The notes: generated by a model not told the origin, from the letters alone. 64,000 bases of DNA from Allodiplogaster sudhausi (GCA_945643635.1 CALZFC010000305.1:1-64000); one strand, 5' to 3'. Positions 45,722 through 60,985 are shown, counted from the stretch's first letter. Numbers and translations are program-made.

Positions 45722-46294
45722 AAGAGATAGAGAATGCAGGGAGAGCGAGGGAAAGTGAGAAAGAAGGGAGGGAGAGAGGGCGAAGAAGGAGGGAAAAATA
45801 CGAGGATGAGTTTTAGAATGAAATATTGCGCAAATTTGGCTTTGCAACCTCGAATTCTGTCAATGATACAAGCTTCGTGCTGTTCAACCAAATACGAGAT
45901 ACCTCTGGATCACCATTTCCTCTATCCTTCACCTTCACATTATCAATTTTCCCCTCCCTTTAACTCACACCCTCTCAATCCCTCTCTTTTCCTCTTCTCT
46001 CTTTCCCTTCTCTGTCTCTCTCTCTCTCTATCTCTCTCTGTCTCCGACCGCTGTACATCTTCGACGACGAAAAAGAAGATAAGCCAATAAAACCTGCAAA
46101 ATCTCCTTAGGATAAAAAACTTTGAAAACCCCAAATAGGGATATACATACATATTTCAAATTAAAAGAATAATTCTGACAAATCAGCTCGGTCTATGCGC
46201 TGAAATGACAAATATTGAGTCTGTGGATGGGAAAGAGGGTGGGGGTCACTGCAACTTGAATCCACCATGAAGAAAAGGACGGAGTGCTTGCCAT

Positions 46295-46805
46295 TCAGAA
46301 TCCCCATCCGCGGCCTGCGAATCCCCTCATTCCGCCACTCGGTAGCAGCTTCGGGGGAGACACATAGTTTCCGCCGCGGTTCGACTCGCCAACCGTTCGT
46401 TCAGCACCTACATATATTATCCATTTTATTAATAAAACAACAATTCTAACAATTATTTTAATAATTGGATTATGATTTTTATTTGGGCTTTAATTATTCT
46501 CATTTCATTGTTTTACGATTATTTCTAAAGCACTCTCACCGACCGGCCTATAGTTTCATAGTCGGGGCGGAAGACGACTTCGCGAACATTCATGCGCGCA
46601 AGCTCCTGAAATGGCTAGAGCTATTTGAAAACACAGCAATAGACAGCACTAAAATAACAGAAATGACCACCAGCAATGGCGGAGTGACGAGGAGAAGCCG
46701 TGAGACGGGAGGCAGAGCAAGATTGATAGCCAGTGAGGGCGGGCGGATGATAAGTGATACAAATTGACAAGGGATTATTAGTGTTATATTTGTGATCCAT
46801 CGCAA
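46295..46805 (-). CDS. Uncertain small gene, copy B (coherent last exon)
   Basis: As 7160-7667, but with five G bases near 46357 the last exon stays open to GRGWGF-stop at 46295. To stay in phase with the preceding exon, the acceptor would be the internal gcgag rather than the better-looking atgtag. The alternative acceptor gives a different short C-terminus. Exact splicing is unresolved. Confidence 0.38.
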
Positions 46806-47277
46806 AAAGAAACGCTAAGTCTAAATTACCGTCTTTTGTTAAGGGGGGCTAACACAGAAACCAAGCAATTTGTTCTTGAAAGGGAGGTGCAATTTCACTG
46901 TCTAGAATCTATTCGCCGACTTATCATTTGTCTTTCCTTCTGCAGCTCCTTGCGATTGTAATCGGATCTTGCGAAACTTGATAGATGTAGCTCACATTTC
47001 GCAATCTATTAAAATAATGGAGTTCATTCTTCTTTATAAATCTTTCTTTTACTGTCTCGCCATCTCTTATACGTGCAAATGGAAGGGACCAGTCAAGCCG
47101 TGAAGTGCCGTCTGATTGAGGAGTCCAGGGAAAACCCTGGATACTTTTTTGCATAGGTTTAAGTAAATGATATTTGTAATGGATACTTCATGACGCTATA
47201 CAAAGATATCAAACAAACATTTTATACGAGAAATAAAGACATGAGGGGAGAAGGGATAGGAAGACTGGGCAGGGACT

Positions 47278-49110
47278 TTAGTAGTTGGCCTTGGAGGCAC
47301 GACGAGCAGTGCGGAGCTCCTCGTTGTGGTACTCGGAAGGCTTGTCGACATTCTGGCGGAGATTGACCGTTCCCGTCTTGAGGGCGGCAATGGCGCGGCT
47401 GAGGGACTCGCTGGAGGCTTCTGGAAAGTGGCTAGATTGAGGGTTTCAAGGAGTCGGGGACTGACTGGGAGCAGCCTTGGCCGAGGCACCGCGAGTCTGG
47501 CGAGCAGACTTCTGGCTCTTCGTAGAATTCAAGGAGCGCGCCGTCTTCGCGGAGCGGCCACTCGCAGGGGACTTGGCGCCTGAATTCCCGTCAGAACTTT
47601 TCCACTCAGGAGCCACGGAAGTTCAGAAAGCTCACGTTGGTTACGATAGGCAAGGAGCGGAGCATCGAAGGCGTAGGTGGTGTCATCCTGCATTCCGCAG
47701 TAGACGGAGACAGCCGGCGCCTAAATATCAAAGAAGTTCTTTGGAGAATTCCAGAAAATAATTGGTTGATTCGAACCGCGCGGCCGCTGGACGCAGGGGC
47801 CGCGAAGCTGGCAGGGGCCGCGTAGCTGGCAGGGGCCGCGAAGCTAGCAGGGGCCGCGTAGCTGGCCTGTGTCAGCCGCTGGATTCTCTGATGCTGGTTG
47901 TGATGGCCGTGGCCAGTCCCAGATTGCGAATTCTGTCCGCGACCTCCCTGCCCAAGATTGTTCTCCTGCTGATTCGCCTGCTCCGCGTAAGTCGACTGCT
48001 GCTTCTGCTTGTTCTGCGCGGAAGGCGCGTACATCGAAGGGATCTGCAGTGGAATTAGAATTAGATCGATCAACAGATTTTGATATCACTGAAGGCGTGT
48101 CGGCTGGCGGGGACCTGCGTGTTGTTGTTGTAGATCTGCTGAGAATAGGAGATCACAGGGGGAGGCTGCTGAGAACGAGCGCCAACCTGAAAAGAGAAAT
48201 GGAGAGAGGAGGGAGAAGCGGATGAGAGAATGAGAAAGAGAGAAAAAGATTTAGGAATGAGGAAAAGAGGAAGAGAAGCGAGATTGGGGTGAGAAGAACG
48301 GAAAGCGAACCCAAGCATTGTTCTTCGAGGTACCTGACTGTGCAGGGGCAAGGCGCTCTGGAAAGGAAACCAAATTAATCCGAACAGCTATTTGTAAATA
48401 TGTCGTAATTCTCACGGCCAGAGCGAACTCCGGCAGCACGGGGAGCCTGAGGGGCATAAGAAGAGATCTTCTGCTGGTAGGTCGGCGGCAGGGAATCCAT
48501 TGCGTAGATCGAAGGCTTAGCGCCCTCAAATTATTTACAGTGTACTTTGTTCTGAAAATAAGAGTTTTCCACCTGGGAATGGTTCTGCGGAGAGGCCTGA
48601 GTGAGTCAGCATTGTAGAATGCCGGCTGTTACTGTTCATTCTAAAAAGTACATTTCTAAAGTGCTACTTTCATTCTTTTTCGAGGATCTTGTGAAACTGA
48701 CGCGGCTCTCGAAGAGGTTCGGCAGATCACGGATTTCGACCTGAGAGTCGACGCTCAAATCGTGCTTGTTCTTGGTGATCGCCTGGTAGAAAGAGTTCGA
48801 GGCCGGCTGGGGAGGGGCGGAGCCGTGCATCAACTGCAAATCTTTCCTATTTAAAATCAAATTACCATTTTCTATATTTCTTACAAATATAATTGTAATT
48901 CTTCTAAAGACCTGACGAGAGAATACGATTCTCTGCCTCCCCACTCTTTCTCTTCGCCCTTTTCTCTCTCTCTCTTTCTGTCTCTTTCTTCTCGCGCTCT
49001 CTCTCTCTCTCTCTCACATCCAGATATAGAGATCCAAGATTCAGATAATGTAATAAAGCTTTCATGACTTGGTTGACTGTGGCGAGTTGATAACAATCTT
49101 TATTCATCAT
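47278..49110 (-). CDS. Ser/Ala/Gln-rich low-complexity protein, copy B
   Basis: Same ten exons at +39138. I found no coding difference from 8140-9972, so both copies could encode the same 349-residue protein. Confidence 0.6.
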
Positions 49111-50905
49111 TGATCTACGAGTACTACACACGTTTCCCACATCCCAGGAGGTTCAGGCTAACACCAGAAATGCAAGGGGTCACGAGGGAGAATATAAAAA
49201 TAGTATGCTTGTATTTTTTGACAGTCTTCTTCGTTAGTCGTCGTCTTTCTTGGCGAGCGCGAGATCATGTAAAATTATGTACTACATACTTAAAATCATT
49301 CCAATTGAAGAGGGATTGTATGCAATTGTCATTTCCGTCGCTATCCAATTTTCCTATCAAAGAAGACTCTTCTTTTGGAAATGGACAAGAATGGCTGAAT
49401 TTTTTTTCAACACCTGTCTCCGTATACAGAAATTTGTACGCGACCTCGAGTAGTACCTCTTCCACGTTTTCTCTCCGTCTTTTCCCCTTTCTTCCCTCTC
49501 CTTCTTACTTCTTATATATTCACGAATACATAAATACTTCCAATTTTTTGAGCATTTCATGCATGCGCATGCATGCATGAGCGCCATAAATAGTGAATAG
49601 AGAAAAACCTTATGGCGATCCCTAACCCAAAGTTACACTTCGCACCTGTCTTCCACATAATGGCCGCGATATAAAAAAGTGTGAGAAATTAAAGTTGAAC
49701 AAGGTTTAATTATAATTCATACTGCTGAATATTAGCAAAAGACTACATAGAAATTATCATTCTTCATTGCTACCAACAGGTTTTCCCCTTAACAACTTGC
49801 CTGCTTTATCGCCCAGGGACAATATCTTTTTCAATGCTTTATAGAACAGGGAGAAGATTTTTATGTGCGCTTTGTCGAACTCTGGATACTCACGATCTAT
49901 ACATACATACATACAGTGATGTGCACCAACAATGGCAGAAATGGGCGCGGCGTGACGCCGCGTGCCAATCAGAACGCATTGAATAAATCGATGCATACGC
50001 AACCAAATGTAAAGATCCGGATATGTACAGAATCAGCATTTTCTAGCACATCGAGCACACAGACTTTTAAAATGTCATTTTACAACTTTTTTCAATAAAG
50101 TTATTAAGAAAATAATTACCGTATTTTGACTATCATGAAGTTCACTATGCACACGACAAAGAAGCACACACGAAATATGACACATTCTGCATTTCCACGC
50201 CAAAGTTGCGTATTTCCGCCGGCTTCCATACTGGTTGAGCTTACATTGATTGCTTCACGGTGAAAATCAAGTTTGGATAGCGAATTATAGCTTGTTCTGC
50301 ATTCCTATGTCGTCGTTGACACTTATTGTTCTAAAACAACCGAGATATCGGTTCATGTAACAGTGTTCCTTGATATGTTTCGCATACGTGTTGGCCTTGA
50401 TTCTTGTTGTTGATAGAAAGGGCGGTTATCTTGCAGTATACAGAAGGTGCGAACGATTTTCGACCGATTTTAAGCAAAATTGACCACCAGACCATCGGAA
50501 GAGGGCGCGGGCTTGCTTAGGTCAGGCATGGTCAGGTTTTTTTCAGCATTTGTTCTGTTTCAAGACCTAATATGTGTTGATGCTGAAGATTATAACCTTA
50601 TTGCTTCTTATTTTTTTGTTTTCTATCATGAAACATGCATCCGAATAGTTTATACGGCGGGTTTGTGGTTTGCTTTCCTCGCGAAAGTCATGCATAACAA
50701 TCATCTATTTTGTTTTTTTATTACTTGGGTTAGCTTTCGAGTTGAATGATGTATTTCTTGAGGAGAAGATATCAGTTTTAGTTTAAAACACATGCCAAAG
50801 GCCCTAATTTTAGTGATGCGCGGCTTGTTTGTAGGCATTTCCTTTGCTTTTTTTGTTGGTGGTCGACCTATAATGACTAATCAGGGTATTTCGCAGGGTT
50901 GAGCC

Positions 50906-51369
50906 ACGGGTAAGCCGATGGGAATCCGCACTGCGAGCAAGGTGATCCATCCTCGTGAACAGAGATGGAACGATAATGGCTTCAAGAAGGCCCATCTCGG
51001 CGCACGCTGGAAGGCCAATCCCTTCGGAGGCGCGTCGCACGCCAAGGTAATCGTCCTCGAGAAGGTGTACGTGCTATTCGCCTTGTTTTTTTTATTGCTT
51101 TTTCCTTAAGACAATCTTTTGTTGGGGGTTCTTTTTGCCCTTTTAGCAATGCTCTCCTAATAAGCTGGGAATACTGCTATAATTCAATCGCTTTAAGAGT
51201 TGCTTATAAAGATAATATTGCATTGTAAAAAAAATCTAAGTAGATATCGCTGATTTTTTTCCTTCTTCAGCGAAGTCAAGGCTAATGGTATGCAGCCAAT
51301 GCCATCCGCAAGTGCGTTCGTGTCCAGCTCATCACCGCTTTCCTCACAGCGAACAAGCGGTTTAATGGT
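50906..51369 (+). pseudogene. rps-23: Ribosomal protein S23 pseudogene fragment 1, copy B
   Basis: Same as 11768-12231, with the same ACG start and frame break. Confidence 0.9.
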
Positions 51370-51641
51370 TCGTAATATTTTTTTATTCCATATCGTTATT
51401 TAAGACCTTGCCTACTTGGTCTTAAATGAAATGGTATACTACTTATTCCTTAATATTCTGACCATTTTTCAGTAGCTTTATTCTAGTATTTTAGTTTTCT
51501 AAAGACTTTTTTCTTGACATATTCAAATAACATTTTTTGCTGATGTGCTGGTCGATAGGCATTTCCTTTGCTTTCCTTATTGATTTTGCGGTTGGTTGTC
51601 GATCTTTGATGACTAATCAGGGTATTTCGCAGGCTTGAACC

Positions 51642-51797
51642 ATGGGTGAGCCGGTGAGAATCCGCACTGCGCTGAAGATCCATGGTCCGGAGCAGCAATG
51701 GAACGACAACGGCTACAAGAAGACGCATCACGGCACGCGCTGGAAGGCCAATCCCTTCAGAGGCGCGTCGCACGCCAAGGGAATCGTCCTCGAGAAG
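51642..51797 (+). pseudogene. rps-23: Ribosomal protein S23 pseudogene fragment 2, copy B
   Basis: Same as 12504-12659. Confidence 0.9.
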
Positions 51798-54082
51798 GTG
51801 TACGTGTTTTTCTTTCTTTCTTTTCATTTTTCTTTTGAAAATGACCTTTTAATGCTGTTCTTTTTGCACTTTTGCCAACATTATTCCAACTGGAGTGGAA
51901 TATTTGCATAATTAAAATATTGCATAAATCAAACCCATCCAAAAGCTGACAATAATCATTCATTATTTGCCGGATTACTGTATGATGGATAGTGCGGTAG
52001 ATTGGATTGAAATCGGGAAGCTTTAGTTCGAAATACACTAATGCACCGAACATATTCTTATTGTAGCGCCGTTCCAAAACTGCTGTACATTGAGATAATC
52101 TCCGCTGTTCAGCGAAAGTGTTTGGGATATGTTTTAGCTCTAAACATGTTAACCAATATGAGAGAATATCTAATTCGGAATAGGAAAAGCAAGGAAGGGC
52201 TTAAACGATGCCGAATATACTACTGCGAAAGATCAACAGCATTTAATTCCAAATAAAACACAAATTGAGCAGTTGTTGGCCATGGGTTTCGCAAGTCAAC
52301 CAGTAAAACACCGTTTCATTAACTATTCGGACGAGCGAAACATCTTTGTGAATGATACGACGAAAAAAGCAAGGAGCGACGAAAGGAGCAATGAGGTTGA
52401 AGTGCGTAATTAAAGTTATCAATTCCAAACAGAACAAAAGGTTAAAAAAAAGCTGACCAGGCCGGAAGAAAGCTAGACCAGCGCCCTCTTCCGAGGCCGG
52501 CCGATCATTCTCGTCGTAAATTCGGTCGAAAATCGATCGCAACTTCTGTCTGCTGCAAGATAACTCCACTTGAATCAACAGCATGCATCATGGCCAAGAC
52601 AAGTACGAAACACTCCATGGCGCAATGAAAATTGTTCGAAACATGGGCCCTTAAACCGTTCATTTTAGAGCCATAAGTGGCAGCGAGGACACATGATGGC
52701 AAAATTAGCTATAATTCGTTATTCAAAGTCAATATGCACCGTGAAACAATCAAATTATTCTCAACTAGTAAGGAAGCCGGCGAAAATACGAAACTTTGGC
52801 GAGCAATAACGTATGCAGAATATGTCATATTTCGTGTGTGCTTCTTTGTCGTGTGCATAGTGAACTTCATGATAGTCTAAATACGGTAATTATTTTCTTA
52901 ATAACTTTAATGAAAAAAGTTGTAAAATGACATTTTAAAAGTCTGTGTGCTCGATGTGCCAGAAAATGCTGATTCTGCACATATCCGGATCTTTGCATTC
53001 GGTTGCTTCTGCATCGACTTATTCAATGCGGTCTGATTGGCACGCGGCGTCACGCCGCGCCCATTTCTGCCATTGTTGGTGCACATCACTGTACATACAT
53101 AAATAATACATGTAATAAGTTAGCCGACAGTTCCATTCCTCGTGTGATTTCATTAGTAGTTTGCGTTATTTATGTTATTGCACTTAATTAGGGTAATTGT
53201 TATTAAGACGAGTTTTATCTTCCGGTAGCTCATTCTCTTATTCTGACCTTTGTGATCTTCTTTACACATCCTGGAATAGATTCAGTTGTTGGTAAGGAAA
53301 AAGATAACGGAAAGAAGCATAAATAGAGAAGCGGCTACAGAACATTGGATTTGTAGTACCTAAACAGATTAGGAACACTCATTCTTCTTATTAACAATAG
53401 AAAACTTTGAACGGCACAATTTAATATAAATAAGTAGTGATGGTTAGTGTATCTGATGGTGAGTGCTGGCAGCCGCGTTGTCCTCTTTCTTTCGACATCT
53501 CTCTCGTGCTCTTACTCTTCCTCCTTCTTTCTTGTTCTCTCTCTATCACCTCTCCTCCATTTAAAATTGCCATCATTCAAAGAGTCATTGTCTTCATCAT
53601 TCTGCCTGTTCTCTATGCACAACCCATCTTCAAATGCGCTTCCAACGCGTGGTGTTTCTATTTTTATTTAGCCATTTACATAGACATAAATCGTATAGAT
53701 CAATTATAAATTAAAAGCAGCATATCAACATTACAATTTTGTTATATAACAATACAAGACTCGAAAACAATTCACAGAAGAATCAAATAAGGCTGCATAT
53801 AGAATAACTGTCCAATAGTCTCTGTAACTCTGTACTTGGCCGTAGAAAAGAAAATAAAGCCAACAGTTCTTAATAAAGGCTGACTTAGGGTAATGAGAAT
53901 ACAAACGCGAACTCGTAAAGACAAGCCGTTAAGAGATAGGATAAATTAGAAGAAGACCAGTGAAAGTAACCCAGCAATGTGGAATAAAGCTACAGCGCAC
54001 AACCAGTCAGACCTTCAGTATTTCGTTAAAAATAGGGAATAAATATGAGCTATACTGTAGTTGAAGATCAACTGAGATTGAA

Positions 54083-54267
54083 CTATACCCTAACTTTCAT
54101 AGATTCCTCCCTCTCATGACGCTTCTCCGCTCTGTTCCGGAAACCGAGGACACGAATCTGAAGCAAAATACTAAACCAATTTGCATACAAAAAGGAAAGA
54201 TGACGAGAAGGGAGAGATAGATGGAAGCGAGAGAGAACAAGAGAGATTCAGATAGGAGAGAGAGAGA

Positions 54268-54303
<36 letters not shown>

Positions 54304-57300
54304 AGCAGACTCACAACGCTGAGACAAGTGTGCGACGATCCGTGGTTGCTCCGGGCGATGAAACGGACGAATTCGAAGGAGAGGGATCGCGTTTCATTCT
54401 GAAGATAAATCACTTTTATATTCTTAGTCTTAAAAAGGTTTCAGAAACTTTAATATATTTTTAAAGGGAAACAAATTAGCAAGCTCTTCAAGCAAAAAAA
54501 AAAACAAAGAAAAAACTCAAATAAGACTGAAATAAAAGTCGATTCAAGATGGCTAAAAATTAAATAGTTAATAAAGAAGACGGATAAGTTGAATGGAGGT
54601 AACATGATAATTAGTGACTTACACTCGTGGCGCATCTCTGGCTGCGCACCAGCTGGAGAGCCGGGTCCCCCTGCATCTCATCGGAGTCGTCACCTGAATG
54701 AGTCTATCATAACTCTATTCAGTCAATGGGGAGGAGAGGGGAGCGACAACACGAGGGCACAAATAAGATCATTTCAGTCCGAAAGACATTAAAAGAACTG
54801 CGTAAAAGCTTAAATTTTTCTGGTGTCCAAAGAGTTCTTCACAATTTTGTCACTCATATTCTCTTCTATTTTTTTTTCAATAGCCGAATATATTTTTATA
54901 CGCTTTTAAACATGTATATAATAAGTTTTTTGAAGTAATCAGGTTGATAACCTGAAAACTCGCACTCGGCCAAATCGACACACTGCGAGCTGCTGCTGCT
55001 GCTACATCCCTGGAAGATCATCTTTATTCTCGAAAAAAAGTTCAACCACCCAAACGTTTATCACTTTTAGCAATCCTTCTTCTATTTCTTATTTCTTGAT
55101 TGCTCTTAGCAAGAGCTCAATAATCGTCGAAACTTATATAAAAAAATTCTTGTTCAGTAAGCTGGAAAAGTAGCATAGTAGCATTGAAAAAAAGAATAGG
55201 AACTTGAAGGAGAAGCAGCTTGGGCACGTTGGCGGGCGGCTTCTCCCCCCTGCGCCAGTGAGCGTGCACGTAGCTCAGCGAGTCTATGTGGGCTTTCTCC
55301 GACAGTTGCAGCATCATCTCAAGAGAAAAGCCATCTTACTTCTTTCCGCCAAAAAAATTAATAAAAGCACAATTCTTATTGTTAGTAAATTTCACAATGG
55401 CTAAGACAGTTCAAAATCCGAAGAAGTCATTTTTGCGGACGTCATCTAACTTAAAAAAACATTATGGCCTATTTATGCTACTGAAATGTTGATAATTAAC
55501 AAACGAAACCCGCAACTTAAAAAAAACTTGAAAATAAATTTTAATTCAGAATTAATAAAATGGAAAAGCCCTGAGCAATGAATATAAATATTAATAACAA
55601 TAGTAAAAAAAATATCAAAATAAATAGACAAACTTCTCCAGTCGCACTTTCGAAGCAGTAGACCTCATATGGCAATACAAAGGCTCGATCCTGCAAAGAA
55701 ACAGAAGTAATCTTTTAAGACTAATAATAACAAGAATCTATAAATTATTTCGACTGAGAGAGAGAGCATTCAAGCAAAGTAAACAAAATTATGATTAATT
55801 AACTGGAAACATATCCACACTAAAGAAAAAACAAAGCACTATAAATGCCTTACGAGGAGAAGATATCCGCGAGTGTCATGAGTGAAGAGAAAGCTGAGCA
55901 TGGAAGATGGCGCTTCGTTGTACGTCGGTGACAGGTTAACAATTCGAGCGCCTGAAATACTGACATAAAAAGGCGCATAAAAATTCCGGCTAACGCGTCA
56001 AATGCAAGGAGCCTCGTAATGAGCGGGGGGGGGGGGGGTCCGAACCGGACTACCTACGCAATTTTTTAGACCCAAAAAATTTAAATACTTTCCACTTTTT
56101 CGTCGAAACCTATTTTTCGAGGCCTTCGGAGGTCCTACCCATCCACTTTTGAGGGACCCTCGGACCACCCTTTCTTTCCTTGATTATGAGCTAAATCAGA
56201 AAAAAAAACAATGCCCAACCCCCGTGGTCTTCAAGGCTAAGTGATGACATCATCAGCTGTGAAGGATCGATTCTTTGAAAGTTCGTGCAGATTTTTTTTA
56301 GGCGATAAGTTCGAATGTCAAAAAGATCACTTCCCTTTGAGGATCAACATTTTCTTTCAAAGTAAAAATGTTCGCCTTACAAACTTGTCGCTTTCTCAGC
56401 CTATCCTCTCCATCACTCCGTTCTCTCTCTCTCTCTTACCCTCTCTCTCTCTCTCTAACCTCTCTGCCGATCAGCCACATTAACCGTGCTCAGCCCGACG
56501 TGGCCTCCTCCCTCCTTTCTCTCCGCTCTGCTGCCTTCCGATTCCTCCTCCAGATGGCGCAGTCGCATCGAGTACTCCTTCATCTCCGAATCCAAGCGGT
56601 CGATCTGTTCCTGTAGCAGTTTTAAAGTGATATATTACATTCAAGATATGTCATTAACTTTTTAACAAGCAAACATAATTAGTTAAGTTTAATTGTGCTG
56701 ATATTTTGTATTCGTACTTTTCCTGTACTGACCATGACAGTGTGATGATACTCGCGCATGACTTTCGCATCAGTCGCTCTCCACTCAAGTTGATCACTCA
56801 GCTTATGCTCCATCGCTGCCTTTAATAGGAGAACAACTGACAAAAAAAGAGTGCCCCCCTTCGTGAAAATAATCTCCTTTCCATAGTTCTCTATTCAATA
56901 TTTTAGTCTTCATCGTGCAAGATTTTTTATGAGAAAATAACCTTATTAAACGATATTCAAAGACCTATAGTTCCCATAGTTGTTCATACCTAGCAACCTT
57001 TTTAAGGGTTAAAACTCACCAGTTTAGCGTAGAATTCTGCGTTCTCTCGGTCATTCCGGTGACAAACTTCCTTGAAAGAGAAATGGAAGGGGAATAGCGC
57101 TCATAACAACATTTGTGCCAGATATAATTTTTTTTAACACGCCAGATAATAGTCGGATTTATTACACCACGATAAAGTTGGGTGGATGCACGAAAGACCT
57201 CCAAACCTGAACTCGCTGCCATCTCTCTTCTTCATTCTCCTTTGGTGGCGAATACTCCATTGTTGACAGCGATTCGTGCTGGAGACTTGCCTCCATTTCA

Positions 57301-58898
57301 ACACCCTCAGACATGGTAGACTCTTCGTTTCCTATGAAATGATTTGCGAGATTTTGTAAGACGGGAGCGCAACGCATATGTTCTCTTTTCCAAGTTCTTT
57401 ACAATTAGGATAAGTCAACAAATAAACATACTTGGAAAGTTGTATAGAATGGCAGGTAGCAAACGCCACTCCGCTCACAAGACGAAACCACCAAGGAAAG
57501 CGGTTCAGCTTGCCTGAAAAAAATTACACCATCGTTATTGTTCGTTTGACAACCAAAATAAGCATTTCGTAATCACAATAAAAGAACTTTTTGCCAAAAA
57601 AATACGTTTCCCAGGAATAATATAATAAGCAAACATGGTTCTTACGTAATTTTATTGTTTTCGGTATTTCGGTGCATATTCATGGTAAAATGGAAACTTC
57701 TTTTTTTTTTACTATTTGAAGAGTCTGCAGAAGGACATTTCAATTTTTAAAAAATTTTTGTTCCTTGCGCCCCCTGTTTGAGTCTCGCGGATTGGAAGAA
57801 GCCAGGAGGTGTACACGGTACTCAACAAGCTAGCATTGCCAAACAAGAAAATTCTCAAATAAATTGCGCTATTTAAAAAAAAATGTAATAATTAAACATG
57901 ATAGTTTCCAAATACTTTTTGTTTGCACGAACCTCGATTGGATCGCACAGTAGCCGGGCGGACTGCAGGCATAGAAGCCATCTGTGGACTGCCGACTGTT
58001 AAAAAGAAAGAAATATTGTCTCGTTAGAACCGTCCATTTATAAATTGGTATCACTAACAATAAGATATAGCATTCGGATCTTGCAGATAATAAAGATACA
58101 GTTTGGGAAAAAGGTTTTTTCCTCTAGATTCCAAGCTTTTTTGTTGCGTAACAGTATAAGAGGGACGAAAATATGCATTTCGCTGGAAAAGGAGCAAAAC
58201 AAAATAGACGTTATAAGGCGTGTACCTTCCAGTCAAATGATCCTACTTGATTTTTCATTCTTTCAAACACAAGATCCATTTTCTGAAAAGCAAAGCTGTG
58301 ATTACTTCTTTCTCTTGAAAACAAACAGTTGCTAAGTAGAAGAAATTCACTCAGATTTCGATGAAAACTTCGTGACAAAACTACACACGTGTTAATATTT
58401 CGATGCCTACTCCAAGGCATAAACGACACTGTTCTTTGAGGGTCGATAATTGCTATTAAGTATGGGGATAATATACGAACCATTCGACTGGCTCGGGCAG
58501 TTCGGTGACGAATGATAGAAGCGGCTGAGCTGGGGCAGCGACTTCTCTTCTCCCAACTCACGGCTGAACTCTTCGGCGTCGCTCTCCTTAATTAAGCGAA
58601 ATAAACTTACTCCGTAAACAAGGTTACCGTATTTCAAGAGCAAAATAAAAGGCAATTTCCTTGTTTTTTTTTTAATTTTTTTAATTTTTTAAAAAAACAT
58701 TTCAACAAAATTAATAAATTTTCAACTTACTTGTTCCTTGAATAAATGTACACAAAAGCAACATTAGTGCAACGTCAGGATCCGAGAAAGACAAGAAGAA
58801 ATATAAAAAAAAATGTGATGATTGCAGAAGTCGGTGCATGCTTTCGAAAAATCTGCTATAACGTTTACCTCTTCACTCGTTGCGCCCAGACGGGCCAT
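54083..58898 (-). CDS. SUN-domain nuclear-envelope protein, copy B
   Basis: Same exons as 14945-19763 at +39138 (3' end) to +39135 (5' end). The only differences I found are intronic: 14 instead of 17 G at 56025, and a one-base shorter T run near 57710. Confidence 0.82.
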
Positions 58899-59149
58899 TT
58901 CCAGGGAGGGGGGCGCGATGATATAAGTGGCTTTTTATCAACGTCCTCCATATCCAAATGAAGTGGAAGTAACGTTTATGCTGCAAGAGTCGGATTGGAG
59001 AGGAGAACAAGCAGCACAAATGAATCTTCATTTAAAAGGAGCCGAAATCATGGACAATCACGATCCAGGGTAATAGAATATTCTTTTTAGAGACGAAATA
59101 AGAAATCGATTTGTATCGATTTCCTATTTTCTATTATTGATTTGTTTAG

Positions 59150-59271
59150 ACGTTCGTCCGACGGAGATCAAGAATTCGGCGCCGTGTGTCAAGCAGAACG
59201 GCGCCGGAAAGTGGTTCCAGTCGTGCTGCAAGAAAGTGGCGGCCACCGTGTGCAAGGAGCCAGCTGCGTAA
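59150..59271 (+). pseudogene. Orphan last exon of a C-type lectin gene, copy B
   Basis: Same as 20015-20136. Confidence 0.85.
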
Positions 59272-60101
59272 AGAGGACATAACGGGTCCATCCATTGGGT
59301 CCTTCCTATATTTGACCCTCCAGTTTCCTCCGTTAGACCTATGTATCAATCACTAATCCGCGTTTCATATTTTTCCTAGCACATGGATACCTTTTCTGCG
59401 ATAAATATTGTTGAATAAGCAGACGATTTGTTTAAGAAATACATAAATAGATGTTCTACCTAAAAGAAGATCAAGTTAAATTATGTACTACATACTTAAA
59501 AATCATTCCAATTGAAGAGGGATTGTATGCAATTGTCATTTCCGTCTAGACAAGAATGGTTGAATTTTTTTTGACACCTGGCCCCTTGTGCAGAAATTTG
59601 TACGCGACCTGAAGTAGTATATCTTCTATGTTGTCTCTCCGCCTTTTTCCCTTTGCTTTCCTTCATGGCGATCCCTAACGCAAAGTTTCACTTCGCACCT
59701 GGCTGCGATATAAAAAAAGAGTGTGAGAAATTTTTAAGTTGAACAAGGTTTAATTACTTTCTACGTAGTCTATCAGTCCAGGGAGAAGATTTTTATGTGC
59801 ACTTTGTCGAACTCTGGATACTCAAGATCTATACATATGTACATACATAAATAATATATGTAATTAGTTAGTCGACAGTTGGTATGCCTCGTGCGATTTC
59901 ATAAGTAGTTTGCGTTATTTATGCAATTGCATTTAAATAGGGTAATTTTTTCTTTATTTTATCAGTGACGCGAGTTGTACCCAAGTGAGAGAATGGCGTG
60001 AGTGAGCAGTGCGAGAGAAAGAAGATGGGTAGCAGTTGGGGGCTCTCTATGAACCGCAAAGAGTCTTTGACAGACCTCAAAGACCCCCTGATGGAGGACC
60101 C

Positions 60102-60985
60102 CTAAGCCTTCCCTGCGGGCATCTTGCACACGGTCGCGGCCACCTTCTTGCAGCAAGACTGGAACCACTTGCCGGACGGGTTCAGCTTGACGCATGGTGC
60201 TGAGCTCTTGATCACCGATGGGCGGCGCCTCAATCAATCGATAATGGAAAAGAAAATCAATATTTTCCATCCAATAAACGCAATAATTATTTTTATTGCT
60301 AAAAACAAATGCTCGAAAAATACATACCCTCCCAGTTCTGGAAGGCGAAAGGAGACTTGTCGAGCCACGTGTACGTGTTGCCCTCGCGCCAAGTTCCAAG
60401 CCAGATCTCACGACGGCCGGAGATCTGTAATCGTTGTGAGAGTTTTCTCGCTCTAAATTATTAAAGAAAAGGTGTTTAAAATACCTTAATCCTCCATGAC
60501 ATACAGTATGAATAGTATAGACGAAATCAAAAAAAGGAATGCCTCATTGAGGAAAGCGTTCTCAGCTGCGCTGCCCACGGAGGCGATGTTCGCGTCGCCC
60601 CAGTACTTCCCAGCCGCCATGCACACCGGCAGCGCGTTGTTGAAGCCCTAATCAACATATGGAGATCTTACAGTCGACATTGTCTAAGATCGTATCGAAT
60701 AACACAAGGAATTTCATTCTTTGCACAGAAATATTCTTCAGCTCACTTGTTTTTTCCAATGAACATTTTCTTTTATCGATATTGAAATAAAGTGGTGTTT
60801 GATATCAATAAACGTTTCACCGGAAAAAATACTATAATTAAAGAAAAAAGAACCTGCGTCTCTGGCACGAGCTTGTAGCACGCGTTCGTGGCTGCGAAGT
60901 AGCGCCAGCCATTGTTGCAGCCGGCACAGGAGGCGGTGGCCAGGAAGGCGGAGAGTACCACAAGAGAGGCGAGCAGACGGCACAT
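60102..60985 (-). pseudogene. C-type lectin gene 1, copy B
   Basis: Identical to 20967-21850, including the 1-nt deletion in the last exon. Confidence 0.8.

Larger units (their letters stand above)
49914..53091. mobile_element. Terminal-inverted-repeat element with rps-23 fragments, copy B
   Basis: Identical in structure and length to 10776-13953. It sits at the same place in the repeat unit, so it was duplicated with the unit rather than inserted twice. Confidence 0.85.
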